The position numbers and the translations under genes are program-made. From Brachyhypopomus gauderio (Eukaryota > Chordata > Actinopteri > Gymnotiformes > Hypopomidae): DNA of 64,000 nt. Every line of letters begins with the position of its first letter. The first letter of the stretch is position 1. The DNA is taken from positions 14,058,420 through 14,122,419 of the forward strand of contig NC_135228.1 of the NCBI RefSeq assembly GCF_052324685.1. The letters run 5' to 3'. Shown here piece after piece: positions 21,001-32,130 of this stretch. The notes beneath the pieces were generated by a model that was not told the origin of the DNA, made no database searches, and saw only the letters and a program-made list of their open reading frames with translations.

Positions 21001-22855
21001 CTGTGAGCACGGGCTTTTCACTTCTTATGTCGTCAATTTTTTTTTTGTTTTTTTGGATTATTGTCTGTAATGGCCAGTCCTATTGCACTGTTCAGTACGT
21101 GATTTCCTGTGTTTCTTCTTCCCTCTCAGTTCTTCATCAGAATAAGCTAACACACACTGACTTGAAACCTGAAAACATTCTATTTGTGGACTCGCACTAT
21201 GACGTAGAATACAACTCCAAGTTGGTGAGCAATGGACCCAGCTGCTAGCTACAGTGTTTCTTCTCTTTTAAATCTCAACGTTGGGCTCAGTACCACTGAA
21301 CTAAACATCTAAACTAAATGTACACAGAAGCGGGACGAAAGGACGCTGAAGAAACTTGACGTGAAAGTGGTAGACTTTGGCAATGCCACATACGACCATG
21401 AGAATCACACTTCAGTAGTGTCAACACGCCACTATAGAGCACCTGAGGTCATCTTGGGTAAGATCCTCTATGCTTTGCATGAAAGATCATTGCTGGGTAA
21501 TGTGGGTTCTTCCTAATATGAGCTACCATGCTTTGTGATGTGACATCACAGTTTGTACTTGAGTGATGGTATGTATTTCCAGAACTGGGCTGGAACCAGG
21601 CGTGTGATGTTTGGAGTCTGGGCTGCATTCTGATCGAGTACTATCTGGGATTGACATTGTTTCAGGTGAGCTGTCTTCTCTCGGTACAGTTCTCCTATCA
21701 AATTAATTACAATAAAATCATGGTTGACCATCTTACTCCTTGAGTTGATTCTACCACACCCCAATCCGTTTGACTATTGCCTTCTGAAGTCCTTGGGTAG
21801 CCGACTTGGAGGCTACAGGTGAAACCTGCAGGAAGGTAGATCTCCAGGAGGAGGGTTGTTGACCACTGCATGAACCTGTAAATGCTTGATGACCATGTAC
21901 TTTTGTTACAGACTCATGACAGCAAGGAGCATCTGGCCATGATGGAGAGGGTTCTGGGCCCCATACCTGTCCACATGCTTCAGAAAACCAGGTACAGCAG
22001 CTGAATGTGTAGCCTTCTAGATGTGTGTATGTTTCTTTCCTCTTCTTCACGTACAATAAGTGCCCACAGAACAGAAAGATGACTGAATGATGGCTTGGAG
22101 TTTGCTGCTGTTATCAATCAATCAATCAATCATAATTTATTTATATAGCGCTTTTTACAACAGTGTCCGAGTCCAAGCCCTCGGTGAGCAAGCTGTTACA
22201 GGTTAGGCTCAGTAAAGATAAATCTTAAGCTCTGTGGTTTGTTTACAGGAAGCAGCGCTATGTTCACCGTGACAAGTTGGACTGGGATGAGCACAGCTCG
22301 TCTGGGAGATACGTGAGGAAGCATTGCAAACCCCTCAGGGTAACATACTCAAGTCCACAGTATAAAAAGCTGAAAATTGTATTAAAATGAGGAGTGTAAA
22401 TGCACCTTTTCTAACGTCAGTCGTTCAGAAATCCATAAGATGTTTTAAAAACTGTAATAAACTCAAGTTAGCAGGATTTTAAATCATTTCATACAGTCTT
22501 CCTAATGCACGTCACCATGATTTCCTTTTTTGTGGTACAATGATTGAAAATTATGTTAAAAATGTATGATCTACCAACAGAGAACTACTGAAAAGTTAAA
22601 GAAAACAAAACCTATTTTTTGTGTGCGTGTCTTGCATGAAATATTGATAAAAGTATATCATCAGGGAAGGTTTCCAAGGTTACACTGTCTCTGTTCCTCT
22701 TCCAGCAATACATGTCTTCCAAGAGTTCAGACCATGAGAAGCTGTTTGACTTGATCCAGAAGATGATGGATTATGACGTGTCCAAACGCATTACCTTGGA
22801 CGAGGCCATCAAACACCCGTTTTTCACACCTCTCAGGAAAGAGAATAAAGTGTAA
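17942..22855 (+). CDS. clk4: CLK-type LAMMER dual-specificity protein kinase (CLK1/4 group)
   Basis: CLK kinases phosphorylate Ser/Arg-rich splicing factors in the nucleus and control their release from speckles. Twelve coding exons join in frame: 17942-18093, 19088-19295, 20056-20146, 20450-20516, 20636-20752, 20836-21002, 21130-21224, 21328-21457, 21583-21665, 21912-21991, 22249-22339 and 22706-22855. They give 476 residues, the usual CLK length. Residues 1-150 are an Arg/Ser-rich tail with the CLK1/4 mark [19 protein letters not shown]. The kinase domain follows: GEGAFGKV (158-165), VALK lysine 181, HTDLKPEN with catalytic D278, DFGNATYD (315-322), and the family signature EHLAMMER (376-383). 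The C terminus [13 protein letters not shown] is complete. CLK4 is preferred over CLK1 because col23a1 lies directly downstream, as in human. Confidence 0.96.
19088..19295 (+). CDS. clk4: clk4 coding exon 2 (Arg/Ser-rich)
   Basis: The exon encodes [17 protein letters not shown], then an RS-rich stretch ([17 protein letters not shown]) ending HSRS. The acceptor is TTTTTCCAG, the donor is TCG|GTGAGC, and the end phase is 0. Confidence 0.95.
20056..20146 (+). CDS. clk4: clk4 coding exon 3, 91 nt: equivalent of the regulated CLK exon 4
   Basis: The exon encodes [20 protein letters not shown] and continues to [10 protein letters not shown]. Its 91-nt length and position match the mammalian CLK1/CLK4 exon 4 whose skipping is autoregulated. 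Exon length is not a multiple of three, so skipping shifts the frame. A GAT/GGT-rich tract lies 35-70 nt upstream in the intron. Confidence 0.95.
20450..20516 (+). CDS. clk4: clk4 coding exon 4 (P-loop)
   Basis: The exon encodes [20 protein letters not shown], with the glycine-rich ATP-binding loop. If read in phase 0 (after skipping of the 91-nt exon) its first codons are ATG AGA TTG TAA. Confidence 0.96.
20636..20752 (+). CDS. clk4: clk4 coding exon 5 (VALK lysine)
   Basis: The exon encodes [20 protein letters not shown], then [18 protein letters not shown]. It contains the ATP-anchoring lysine and the helix-C glutamate region. Confidence 0.96.
20836..21002 (+). CDS. clk4: clk4 coding exon 6
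   Basis: The exon encodes [20 protein letters not shown], then [18 protein letters not shown], the hinge region of the kinase, and ends FKAVH. Confidence 0.96.
21130..21224 (+). CDS. clk4: clk4 coding exon 7 (catalytic loop)
   Basis: The exon encodes [23 protein letters not shown] replaces the usual HRD, as in other CLKs, with D278 as the catalytic base. Confidence 0.96.
21328..21457 (+). CDS. clk4: clk4 coding exon 8 (activation segment)
   Basis: The exon encodes [20 protein letters not shown], then [16 protein letters not shown]. It holds the DFG motif and APE motif that bound the activation segment. Confidence 0.96.
21583..21665 (+). CDS. clk4: clk4 coding exon 9
   Basis: The exon encodes [20 protein letters not shown], then YLGLTLFQ, in the kinase C-lobe. 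Confidence 0.96.
21912..21991 (+). CDS. clk4: clk4 coding exon 10 (LAMMER motif)
   Basis: The exon encodes [20 protein letters not shown]. It carries the signature for which the kinase family is named. Confidence 0.97.
22112..22200. repeat. Dispersed repeat tail (ATCA)n plus TTTATATAGCGCTTTT motif
   Basis: A short (TCAA)n run leads into TTTATTTATATAGCGCTTTT, a motif found at the ends of many fish retroposons. It lies in clk4 intron 10. The family was not determined. Confidence 0.6.
22249..22339 (+). CDS. clk4: clk4 coding exon 11
   Basis: The exon encodes [20 protein letters not shown], then [22 protein letters not shown] is conserved in CLK1 and CLK4. Confidence 0.96.
22706..22855 (+). CDS. 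clk4: clk4 last coding exon
   Basis: The exon encodes [20 protein letters not shown], then [18 protein letters not shown] and TAA, completing the kinase C-lobe. Confidence 0.96.
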   Translation, partial: QYMSSKSSDHEKLFDLIQKMMDYDVSKRITLDEAIKHPFFTPLRKENKV

Positions 22856-23105
22856 CCTATTGTTCACCTGTTGTACCTCGGCTCCCAGGGAGACTTCTGC
22901 TGACTGTATCAGTCTGGGTAGGCAGTAAGTGGGGAACTAAAACTAAATCACCCAGTTATATGCAGAGCTGCAGTCAGGGGCAACATTGTGCAAATATCAG
23001 CAACTTATTGTTCCTTCAGGACCGCATGCTTACTGTCCATATTTATTGATCAAATGTACAAGCCATGATCTCCTTTTGTATATTAAATTTTTGTATATTT
23101 TCAGT
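22856..23105 (+). terminator. clk4: clk4 3' UTR and probable poly(A) signal
   Basis: ATTAAA at 23,082-23,087 lies about 230 bp after the stop codon and is followed by T-rich DNA, a reasonable poly(A) site. No AATAAA was seen closer, apart from the one overlapping the last codons. Confidence 0.55.
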
Positions 23106-23756
23106 GAACTTTTTTGTGCTGCGTGTCTCGTTAAACTTGGGGGTGGAGTTCTACCATATCGTGATATTTCACAGTCAAAATGCTTTGAGGAGCCTTGTCG
23201 TTTTTATGGTTAAAAATCACCAATGCTTATTTTGACTAAATCCGTTTCCGTGACTCGTATTTTTTACTGTAGACACTTCAAAAACCAAAAAAAAAAAAAC
23301 CACCAAAATAAGTCCGATAAGGGGCCTCTAGATGGCAGCACAGCGCCACATTATGATGTCAATGTAACCAATACGAGTCTAATTTTAATAGAAATCTGAT
23401 TGAAGTAGCCTATGTGGTAATCTTACGTTATGTAAAAATGAGCAGCATTGCCTATTGCGTAATACATTTTAAATACATGTAAAGCGTGCGTTGATGTTGA
23501 GCTCAGGCTTGACTACAAAAGTTGAGTATTCAACGTAAATCTATAGGCTCAAATGAATATAGATGTTACTTTACCATTTAAATTGGGAAACTACGTTTCA
23601 TTGTTTCAATTGCGTCAAATACACGTCGTGCCTGTCGAGCTTGTGATAACTTGTTGAAGGCACCTCGTGGTGCTCTGATGGCCAGCCTTCAAAACCTGCA
23701 GGAAGTGGACCTACCAACATTTTGGCACGAGATCCACGTTGGTTTGTGCGGGGAAA
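23106..23756. other. Short intergenic spacer between clk4 and col23a1
   Basis: Mostly unique AT-rich sequence with an A-run at about 23,288-23,300. No gene is seen. Confidence 0.5.
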
Positions 23757-23943
23757 GCAATTGAACCAGCGCTCGTGGTCATAACGGCGCGAGACGAGCA
23801 ACATCTCACAGCTGGAGCTTCAATTGAACCAGCGCTCGTGATCATAACGGCGCGAGACGAGCAACATCACAGCTGGAGCTTCAGTTGAACCAGCGCTCGT
23901 CATCATAACGGCGCGAGACGAGCAACATCTCAGCTGGAGCTTC
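23757..23943. repeat. Three tandem 61-63 bp units with internal hairpin, upstream of col23a1
   Basis: Each unit reads TTGAACCAGCGCTCGT, then CATAACGGCGCGAGACGAGC, then a CAGCTGGAGCTTCA segment. GCTCGT and ACGAGC within each unit are reverse complements and could form a short stem. The units differ at a handful of positions. The array ends 182 bp before the col23a1 ATG and holds a CpG-rich core and a CAGCTG E-box in each copy. Confidence 0.9.
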
Positions 23944-24124
23944 AACCACGCGTTGCGTTTGAGGCGCTGTCTCGGTTATTTCTCACCCGTGTGTCATCCT
24001 CTCTCATGTCAGATAAAGTTACAGTGACTGTAATTCCAGCTTTATTCATTTAAACTTAAGGGAATTTTAAAAAGAAGTCCAGACACACTTTCTACAAGTT
24101 TGACAAGTCATCAAAGTACCAAAG

Positions 24125-24391
24125 ATGCTCTCTGAGGCTAAATCAAAAGAGATGTCCAAGTCGTCCAGCCGTGGTCAAAACTCTTTATTAAACTGTTTTC
24201 TTACTATTTTTTGTTTTATGCTGTCACTGTTTTCCGTGGCATTTTCTGTACTGATAACCTTCAGGATGTCTTACCTGGAGCACAAAATTGAACTTCTCGA
24301 CATGGACCGAGTATTTCTGATGAATTCGGTACCTTCATCAGTGGAACACAACGGGACAGTGTGGGATGCGATAGAAAAACTTGTGCAGAAG
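24125..24391 (+). CDS. col23a1: col23a1 coding exon 1: cytoplasmic tail, membrane segment, coiled coil
   Basis: Eighty-nine codons run from the ATG to CTT GTG CAG AAG|GTGAGT. The membrane segment LLNCFLTIFCFMLSLFSVAF is followed by FRMSYLEHKIELLD. The ATG is the first in this frame, with purine at -3 (AAAGATG). Confidence 0.87.
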
Positions 24392-24684
24392 GTGAGTTAG
24401 GTAACTAAATGTGTGTTTTTCTCGTCTGAATTCGGTTTAGTCACTTTATGAAAATATTAATACATTGACATTTGCTTGTATTTATAAGTCATGTCACATT
24501 TTCTTGCTATATCCCGTTCAGCGATGCAAAATCACACACGAGTTTAGAATCGCTAAACGTAAAGGTGCATCCTCTGTATTTATTGTTGATCGAAACGTAT
24601 CGTCGACGCTCCAGAGACTGAAGGAGGACGCACCTAAACTCCGCACACCGAGGGATGTGGTGCAGGACTGCTCGTGCCCACCAG
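24125..24684 (+). CDS. col23a1: Membrane-anchored collagen, first two coding exons; type XXIII alpha-1 chain (partial)
   Basis: Type XXIII collagen is a type II transmembrane collagen (MACIT group) whose ectodomain forms trimers and can be shed. Exons 24125-24391 and 24522-24684 join in phase 0 and give 143 residues plus the first base of a Gly codon. A short cytoplasmic tail (1-20) precedes a membrane segment (about 21-46, rich in Leu/Phe/Ser). A probable coiled coil follows (about 50-89, YLEHKIELLDMD and WDAIEKLVQK), and then the non-collagenous stretch ends KLRTPRDVVQDCSCPPG, matching the human KIRTAREAPSECVCPPG junction. There are no Arg or Lys residues before Lys6. N76-GT and N114-VS are possible N-glycosylation sites. 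Collagen XXV and XIII are the alternatives; adjacency to clk4 decides for XXIII. The rest of the gene lies to the right. Confidence 0.85.
24522..24684 (+). CDS. col23a1: col23a1 coding exon 2: stalk and start of the collagen region
   Basis: This 163-nt exon begins after CCCGTTCAG and ends CCA G|GTTAGT in phase 1. It encodes RCKITHEFRIAKRKGAS, then the conserved CSCPPG knot before the Gly-X-Y repeats. It is clearly longer than the corresponding human segment. The dibasic KRK at residues 101-103 might be a protease site but lacks a full furin consensus. Confidence 0.83.
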
Positions 24685-27600
24685 GTTAGTCACTTTATTT
24701 TTGGACATCAAGCTACCTGTGTAGCTCTGCATGAACACGTGAACCCACGTGCACACGGTTGTGCCACGCGCTGCTCTCTCGCGCACGGAGTTTATTTCAG
24801 GTAGAGTCCCTTTCTAATTTTCCACCTGAAGCATGATGTAATTTACACGATTGTGTCAGCGAGAGCATCAGTTTCCGTAGAGTTCTTGTTTTTAGGTGCC
24901 GTTCTGTGTGTTGTAGATGTGTCCGTAGTCCACAGATGTAGGACGTGTCCGTGCCCCCTGACGCGCTCCACTGACACACACAGCTCTGCGCGAGCGCACG
25001 TTGAATGCTTATTTCTCATAGACTTCATGCAGTTCAAAGGCATCCAACATGTGGCATTTATCAAGTTCAAAATGTGGTTCTTCTGTCCTTAGTGTGATTG
25101 ACAGAACAGATTTTTCATGAAACCTCCACTATAGAGCATTAAAATATATAAAGCGGCCATCAGTAGAAATCTCTCTCAGGACAGATTTGTGGACTTTTTT
25201 TTTCTACGAGTAAGGCGCTCTAGAAAAAATGACAGGTCAGTCTGAGACTTTAGTCAGAGACCTGCCCTCTGTGTGCCTTGGGGAATTGTCTGTGATGGTG
25301 TGATTTACAGCTTCTCTGATGATACTGTGATTGTGCACTCTGCTGTACTCTGCTGCCACAATATGTGGATAAATTCTGATATTATATCAAAGTCCAATGG
25401 AACCACAAACGTTTGGACAGGTTTTCTCCTGGATTTTCTTGTACTGCCTGTGAATTAAAAATGACTGATTTCGCCTGTAAGGTCAGGCCTATATGAGTTT
25501 TAGGTCATGATAATTTAAATCAAAACAGTAATGTTAATATATTAAAAATATTAACAGTTAAACTTTATCCATTATGGGCTTCTTGCACTTTATTACTACT
25601 TTACTGCTTTAAGTAGAGAAACATTTTTAATCCTGGACATTTTTTTTACTGATAACTGATGATACCATGATAACTGGAGATGACGTATTATTATTGTTAA
25701 TATTATTATTATTGCATGTATTTTCCATATTTTATTATGGCATATCTAAATCTATATAAGAGTGTATTTTTGTATAAACTTTGAGGTAATTTTCTACTTT
25801 ATCTATGTACTTTATGCAACGTGTTATGATTACAAAGCTTCAAACCAAGCAATTGCTAAACTTGTCCAAAATCTGGGTAAGGTTAGAATCGACATGCAGT
25901 TTCAATGTCTATATTGCCAGAGGGAGTAAATGAGAGCATAACTAACCATGTACAGAGGTGAGTTTCCCCAAACCCCAAAATGTCAGATAGAGACCCTTCA
26001 TCCCAGTTCTGGCTCCTCTGCAGAGGGAGTGAATCTGCGACAGGTGTGGGTGTGGGACACACCACTGCTTCCACCACAGCTGAAATAGCTCCACGAATTC
26101 CTTTCTAAACAGAATTATCATGGATCTTTTTGCACGGTTTTTCACAATGCAAAGACGCCCAAGACACTATTCAGCAGGCATGTGGTTAAATGTATCCAGA
26201 GCTTCATCACTCCTCAAAATCCCCTAACCCATGTTATTTTACAGTGCTCCAAGTATAGACCATTTTAGCAAAAATATTTATGTATGTGCATATACAGTAT
26301 AGCCAATATATATAGACATGTAATTCTGTGATGTGAACTTATAAATCACTGTCATGCTGCGCTCTGCTTGTCTCATGTTGTCATCTCAGGTTACTGTCAC
26401 TATTAGACTCATAGTCAGCGAGTCGCTGTCATTTGGTGTCTAAGTTGTATCCCGTCATTACGAGTGAACATTTTAGTGCAGCAGTTTACTGCTTTTATTT
26501 ATTTCAGCAGCCAACTGCCACTTAAATATATATATTTAAACCTAAAATCAGTCTTATGCACTTGATGAAGAGCGCTCACGGTGCAGTGATGTATACGTGC
26601 TGCAAGTGAAGCCTGTAATTGGCTCACATCAATCTGACGTGCCTGTAAGACATCCGTCCCCCTCCGTGAGTGCATGGGTACTTGTGCCTGTGCGGGTGCT
26701 TCACGCGCCACAGATGGTTGCGGTATCGCTGGGAATCGAGTACAACCTTGGTAGCCAACTGCCCCACCCGAGAGCTTTTGGTGAGGCACTTAGTGATGAT
26801 TAACAAGCGTGAAGAGCTGCATTTAGAGTGCCTGCTATAAGGCATTAAATTGAATAGTTTAGAGATCGACTCGGGGTTTAGATTTGGGTTGCAGTGGCTT
26901 GCTGCACAGCGGTCCTAGTCCTGAATGGTTTGCATTGCCAGTAGGGCCTGTCTTTGGTGCAAAGGAACCGCTCTCTCACTCCTTGACTGGAGGGAAATCA
27001 TGTTTGGCGAATTTGACTAAACATTAGCCTAAATGTTGAGTTAAACATTGCATTTCTACGTGTTGGCATTCAAATGAGTTATAGGCTGTGACCCCAGACT
27101 ACAGTCTGTGACATTTTAGCAGCCTGCTCTTCTTAATGTCATTGTATAATCCACATCTGCTTGGGTTACCTTGCTTGAGCCAAGATCAAAGAAAATTGGC
27201 CATAGACCACTTCGCAGTACTCCAAATGGTTTTTTATTACCTGTTAATGATCAGAGGTCTGTGCAAAGCATCATTCTCCCAGAAGATGTGTGGCAACCCT
27301 GTGCACTATCACTGGAGTGTTATTACTGGCTGTGTAACACACTAATCCAGCTATGGAAGGATGCCTGCACTTCACAGCTCTAGTCCAAGACCACATGGGA
27401 CACTTCACCCAGCCTTCCCTTTTTATTGCCTCGAAATATTTTTCCCCAAAGGTCACTGGAGACTTCTATTACACCTTTGCAAGAACAGGTCTCTAGGGAC
27501 ATCTAAAATAAATATATATAATTGGACTGAGCTTTGGGCTGAAGAATCGGGATCTCAAGAAGTACTACCTGGTTCTGACTGGTCTGAGAAAGTGAATGTG

Positions 27601-29368
27601 TTTGTAAGTCTCAGGCCTTTTCTGAATGTACCTTTGTGGAGTGTTTCCTCTCTCCAATTAAAGTCCTAGAGCAGAGAGTTACAGAGGGTCCGGTATTCAA
27701 AGGCTGTGGACAGAATTTAACTCACAGATGCATTCTTTAGTCACAAATAAACTTCATTGGAAGGCCATGAGGGGCTTATTTTGCCCTCATTTAATAGGCT
27801 TTCATTCACAAGAAGCATGAAAGCACACTTGAACCAGGGACACAAAGACAACTGTAGCAAAAAGACATAATGGGCTCAAGAGAGCAGAGCATTGACATAT
27901 GTCCCCCAAACTCAAACACTGCTTCCCGCAAGACCGAGACTGATGACGCAATCTTCTTTCTTTAATCTCAAGATGACTGCTTCAGTACTGAAAAATACTT
28001 CAACAGTTTTGTTTAGGGCCATTCCCTTTAGTTTTCTTACTTCCTTCTTGCTGTCATCCCAATTTCAGAGGAGCTAGATGATGCACTGCAAGCATCTAGC
28101 CGCAAACCACGCTAACCACAGCGCTGCTCTAATGCTGTGGTGCAGTACAGACCCCCTGATACTGCTATGCAATGCTGATGGTCTTTCAGTTCCTATAATA
28201 AATCTTTAGCAAACCATTTTGCAACTGAAAAGAAGTGCCAATCACAGTCCTGCTAAAAGCACTTGCAGTCAGTCTTCTGTCAGACCATCAGCTACCGATG
28301 TTTTAATGCGTTTTAAACATTCCCCGAGTTCACACAAGGTGTAGGAGCAATAAAGTAAAAATAAGTTACTTTATCCATTGCAGTGAGGTGGGTGATGCCA
28401 AGGGGTTTCGGGTGTAAGACAGCCCACTGAACATGTGTGAGGACTGCAAATGTGAACAGTTGTGAGTCAGAAGGGGAAATTCTTACAAAATTACTTTATA
28501 TGGTATATAAAAAGTATAATCTTGCCAAAACAGCCATATAACATGTAATTCCAAGTCATAAACGTGGAAAGGGTATCCAGAAAAAACTATTATTGCACAC
28601 TATGTGAAGAGGCAGTAAATAATGTAAATGAACAAAATCAATAAATAAATCCTGAACAATTTCTTTTGATGTGAAGAATTCCCCACATGTGGAGATCGCT
28701 AACATATATAACATATCTCATCCAATTTGGCAAAGTTTAGTGGCGTGCATGTCATCACAGCTAGTGTGCAATTGCTATGACTGGTAGCAAATTGCCTCCT
28801 GTTTGGTGTGTGATGTTTTTGATGAGCTTCCCCCCCCTTCACTTGTTCGAGGTTTGCAGTTAAAGGGTTGCAGTGTAGATGATGTGATCGATGGTGGGTT
28901 CGGATGCCACTGGGGTGCACAAAACTTTGCACTTCACTTCTTAGTAGCCCCGTGGTAATAGATACCACATTGACAGTGACTAACAGAACTCTGGAAGGCA
29001 GACTTAAGTGGTTGCAGGAATGTTTTCTTCCACTGTGAAGCCTGCATCTATTCAAACCCCAAAACCTGAACTGAGCTATTTATGACCCAACAGCAATGAA
29101 GAGTTCTATGCATGAAGCTCGGAGATGAAAGGAGAAGGTGGTAGAAGGAGATGGAGAGAGAGCAGAATGATCCTGTTGGGTCAGGCAGGCTTACATGCAC
29201 GCAGCCAGATGATAGAATCGTTTCTGGACCTATGGCAGTCTGCTGGAGTTAAGGCGTCTCCTAAGCACATAATCTCCTGTTCTTTGGCCTAGCTGTTGAA
29301 TATGTTCTTGCAGATTTCTCAGACTACAAGGGTCCTGGTCGGTGTGTGTATGTGAGTACGTGAGTTTA

Positions 29369-29369
<1 letters not shown>

Positions 29370-29404
<35 letters not shown>
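29370..29404. repeat. (GT)n microsatellite
   Basis: A GT run of about 17 units in the collagen intron. Confidence 0.95.
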
Positions 29405-29408
<4 letters not shown>

Positions 29409-31097
29409 TAGAAAGAAGACTTGAGACCTGGTGCTTATGCACAACTACTTATTTAAAATGGTTGTTAAATTGGTCAGATGTCTGTCACATAACTGAGCAG
29501 TTAACAGTCAGAAAATACAAATTACAAAGCGTCATGCGTCATGTGACTTTTCTTAGTGAATTGTATAGGTCTACTCAGCCCTCTGTGAGCTCTGCTAACA
29601 TGGTGGGCGAATATCTAACCCTTCCTAGGTGTTTATATTCCAGTGTGCATATCGCCTGCATTACCAGATGCATTTGCAGACTAACAGATGCCAAGGACCT
29701 CTATGGCTAGGCTAGCTCTTTCAAAAGCAACTGTGCCCCACGCATAAATGCAGTACAAACCTTTCCTATTATTCACAATTGACTCAGGCCTGTAGTTGGT
29801 TGCTTTCTTGAAATAGCCAGTCAGAACATATCTCCCCCATCAGAGTCTGGGTAAAAAAAAAATGCCACATCATAACAGCATGGCCGCTGTGCCACGCTCA
29901 TTGAAAGCATGTGCGGGTAGTTTGTGGGAGGGCATTTGGCATGCACTCAGCTCTCCTGTAAAAACTCTCCCTCATTCCACAACAACATTTCCCAATTCAT
30001 TTGAATGAGATGTGAGGCCTTTACTCTCCAAAGACTCTGCATGTATGGGAACAATTATGCAATGTTAGGTTCGATTATCTGATAGAAAAACAGATTGTTC
30101 AATATGTTGGAGATGGAAAGATATTCCGCTTCTCATCCTCGTCTTTTGCATCGCATTTAAAAGATTGCGGAGGAAATTTATACTGCTTCACTGAAGAGTT
30201 GAGGAATGTGTGACGTCATCTTTAATAAAATACAACCAAGTATTTCTTCATTATTTGGTAATGGGCACTAAATTGTATTTTTGGCTGGCTGGTATGGATT
30301 AAGAATAAACAGTGTGTGGTTTTTAGCATGATGTCTTAATGCGCCGAGTTAAATTAAACAATTTACAAAAGCCCTATGACTGAAAGATGGATTGCTGTCG
30401 TAACTTTTAATGACTCTTTCCTGCTCTTTCCATGGCCATATGGACCACTGGTATTTGGTGATTTAGGAGAGCAGCCACTTGGCCATGCTGGTTGTTTGCT
30501 TCAGGTTGCACACATGGAGTGACGGGCAGCAGGGTTTGCGTCTGCATAATCTGCATCTGCATAATCTGTCGAACAAGTGTTGCGATGCTCGTTAAAGTTT
30601 TGGGATCTCCTGAGTCTGGGTCCTTGTGCTTGAGCTTGACGTACTCATACCAGCCCACTCTGGTTAAACACGACCTCACGTTCCCGGGCTTGGAGAACAG
30701 TTGGTGTCAGCAGAATGGTAAGATGTAGTTTGAAGGAGAGCTTTATTCTTCTGGTGTTCTCAGGGAAGAAGGGAATTTGGCTTTCCTCCTTTCTCTTTAT
30801 CAGCATACACCATCAGTAGAGTCAACTCTCCACTTAACCTCTGGTGCGAATGAAAATCCTTCACTTCCTCCCCGTCACTCCCGCTCCGACGGAGGTGCCT
30901 CCGAGCAGGTGTGGCCGCGCATGGTGGAGGCCGCGCTGCTCGGGTGCGTGCAGGCAGGAGCAGCCTGGTCCTCGTGCCGTCGTCAGGCCAGAGCTAATCT
31001 TAATTGCAAATCTCCCACATGCCTCCAGCCAGCCAGAGCTTCCTCCATCTGTGTGGCAAACTGCCATTTTTCTTTGCTGTTTCAGGTTCAGACCGAT

Positions 31098-31129
31098 CCC
31101 CCCCCCCACCCCCCCCCCCCCCCCCCCCC
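31098..31129. repeat. Poly(C) tract with one interruption
   Basis: C homopolymer broken by a single A. Confidence 0.9.
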
Positions 31130-32100
31130 AGCCAACCCCACCCCCCTCCGGGTCCACAGCGGGACCTCGGAGCCCTGGAGCCGGCTTTCCCAAACTGGAA
31201 ATCCATTGGGCTTGCGCTGTGGAATTGCCATAAATGTGTGTTTTTCTGAGCAGGATATCCAACAGGCTTGTGTTTTGGAATTGCCATGTAAATGTGTGGC
31301 TTTGGCTCAGGCTAAATATGATATTTTCAATGCGACCTTGATTTTGTTTTTTTGTGTACGTGTTGCTAACATTACATCTGAACTAATGCAAATGGCCCCC
31401 TGTCTTTCCTAGTTTAGTAACGTAAGTAAACAGTAGTAGAAGACAGGTCAGTGGGTCCAATTTTACACTGTTAGTTCCTGCCCCTTTAATCACATGCTCA
31501 TGTGCGCTCTTCCTGAAGTCTAACAAACGTGTGAAATGTCTGCCCGTCTGGTCCGGGCCACGAGCACACTGACTCATTAGCTCAGCTGCTCTAGAGTTCA
31601 GATGTGTTTGAGTTCTCCAGCCTGACTTAGACTTGCGTGCAGTTGTTGAATTTGGATGATGGCAATCTCTTAATTACACGTACTATTGTCAGCCCCACTG
31701 ATTGGGCAGGAGATAAACTGCCGTGTCTTTATGTTTCTGCTTCGTACACAGCATGTGGGTGATTCATGGGGGAGGTTTTAGTGTTCTGTTTATTTTTTCC
31801 TTCTTGTCCTGCCTTATATAATCATGTAGCATTGACCTTTTTTGAACTGTGTCCCAATAGTTACTGAAACCCTTATTTTAGAAAGTGCTAGGCATATGTC
31901 ATGCCCCAGTCTTTCTGCTGCCGCTGGACTGCCCTTGAATTTTCCAAACGAGGCTGCCTCTGCCCTGAAGAGGCTCCAAGCATCCTGGAGGAGGCGGGGC
32001 ATGAGGATGGAGGGGGCGTGTACTATCCTGCAACCCTGGGTTTTTTTTAGTTGCTGAAGCTGCCATTCAAAATAAAGTGAGTGAATCTCTGTTCATCACT

Positions 32101-32130
32101 GGTCAGTTCCTGACCACAGGACCACTGACC
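32101..32130. repeat. 30-bp near-perfect inverted repeat
   Basis: GGTCAGT-TCCTG pairs with CAGGA-CC-ACTGACC around a 4-base ACCA loop, with a two-base bulge. Confidence 0.85.

Noticed and set aside
23757..23943. CRISPR-like direct repeats
   Set aside because: The copies are contiguous, without spacers, in a vertebrate genome; this is a minisatellite. The same applies to 47,095-47,332.
30777..31412. 211-residue open frame, the longest plus-strand frame in the window
   Set aside because: It runs through a C homopolymer and CT-rich DNA; no splice pattern, domain or conserved motif is visible.
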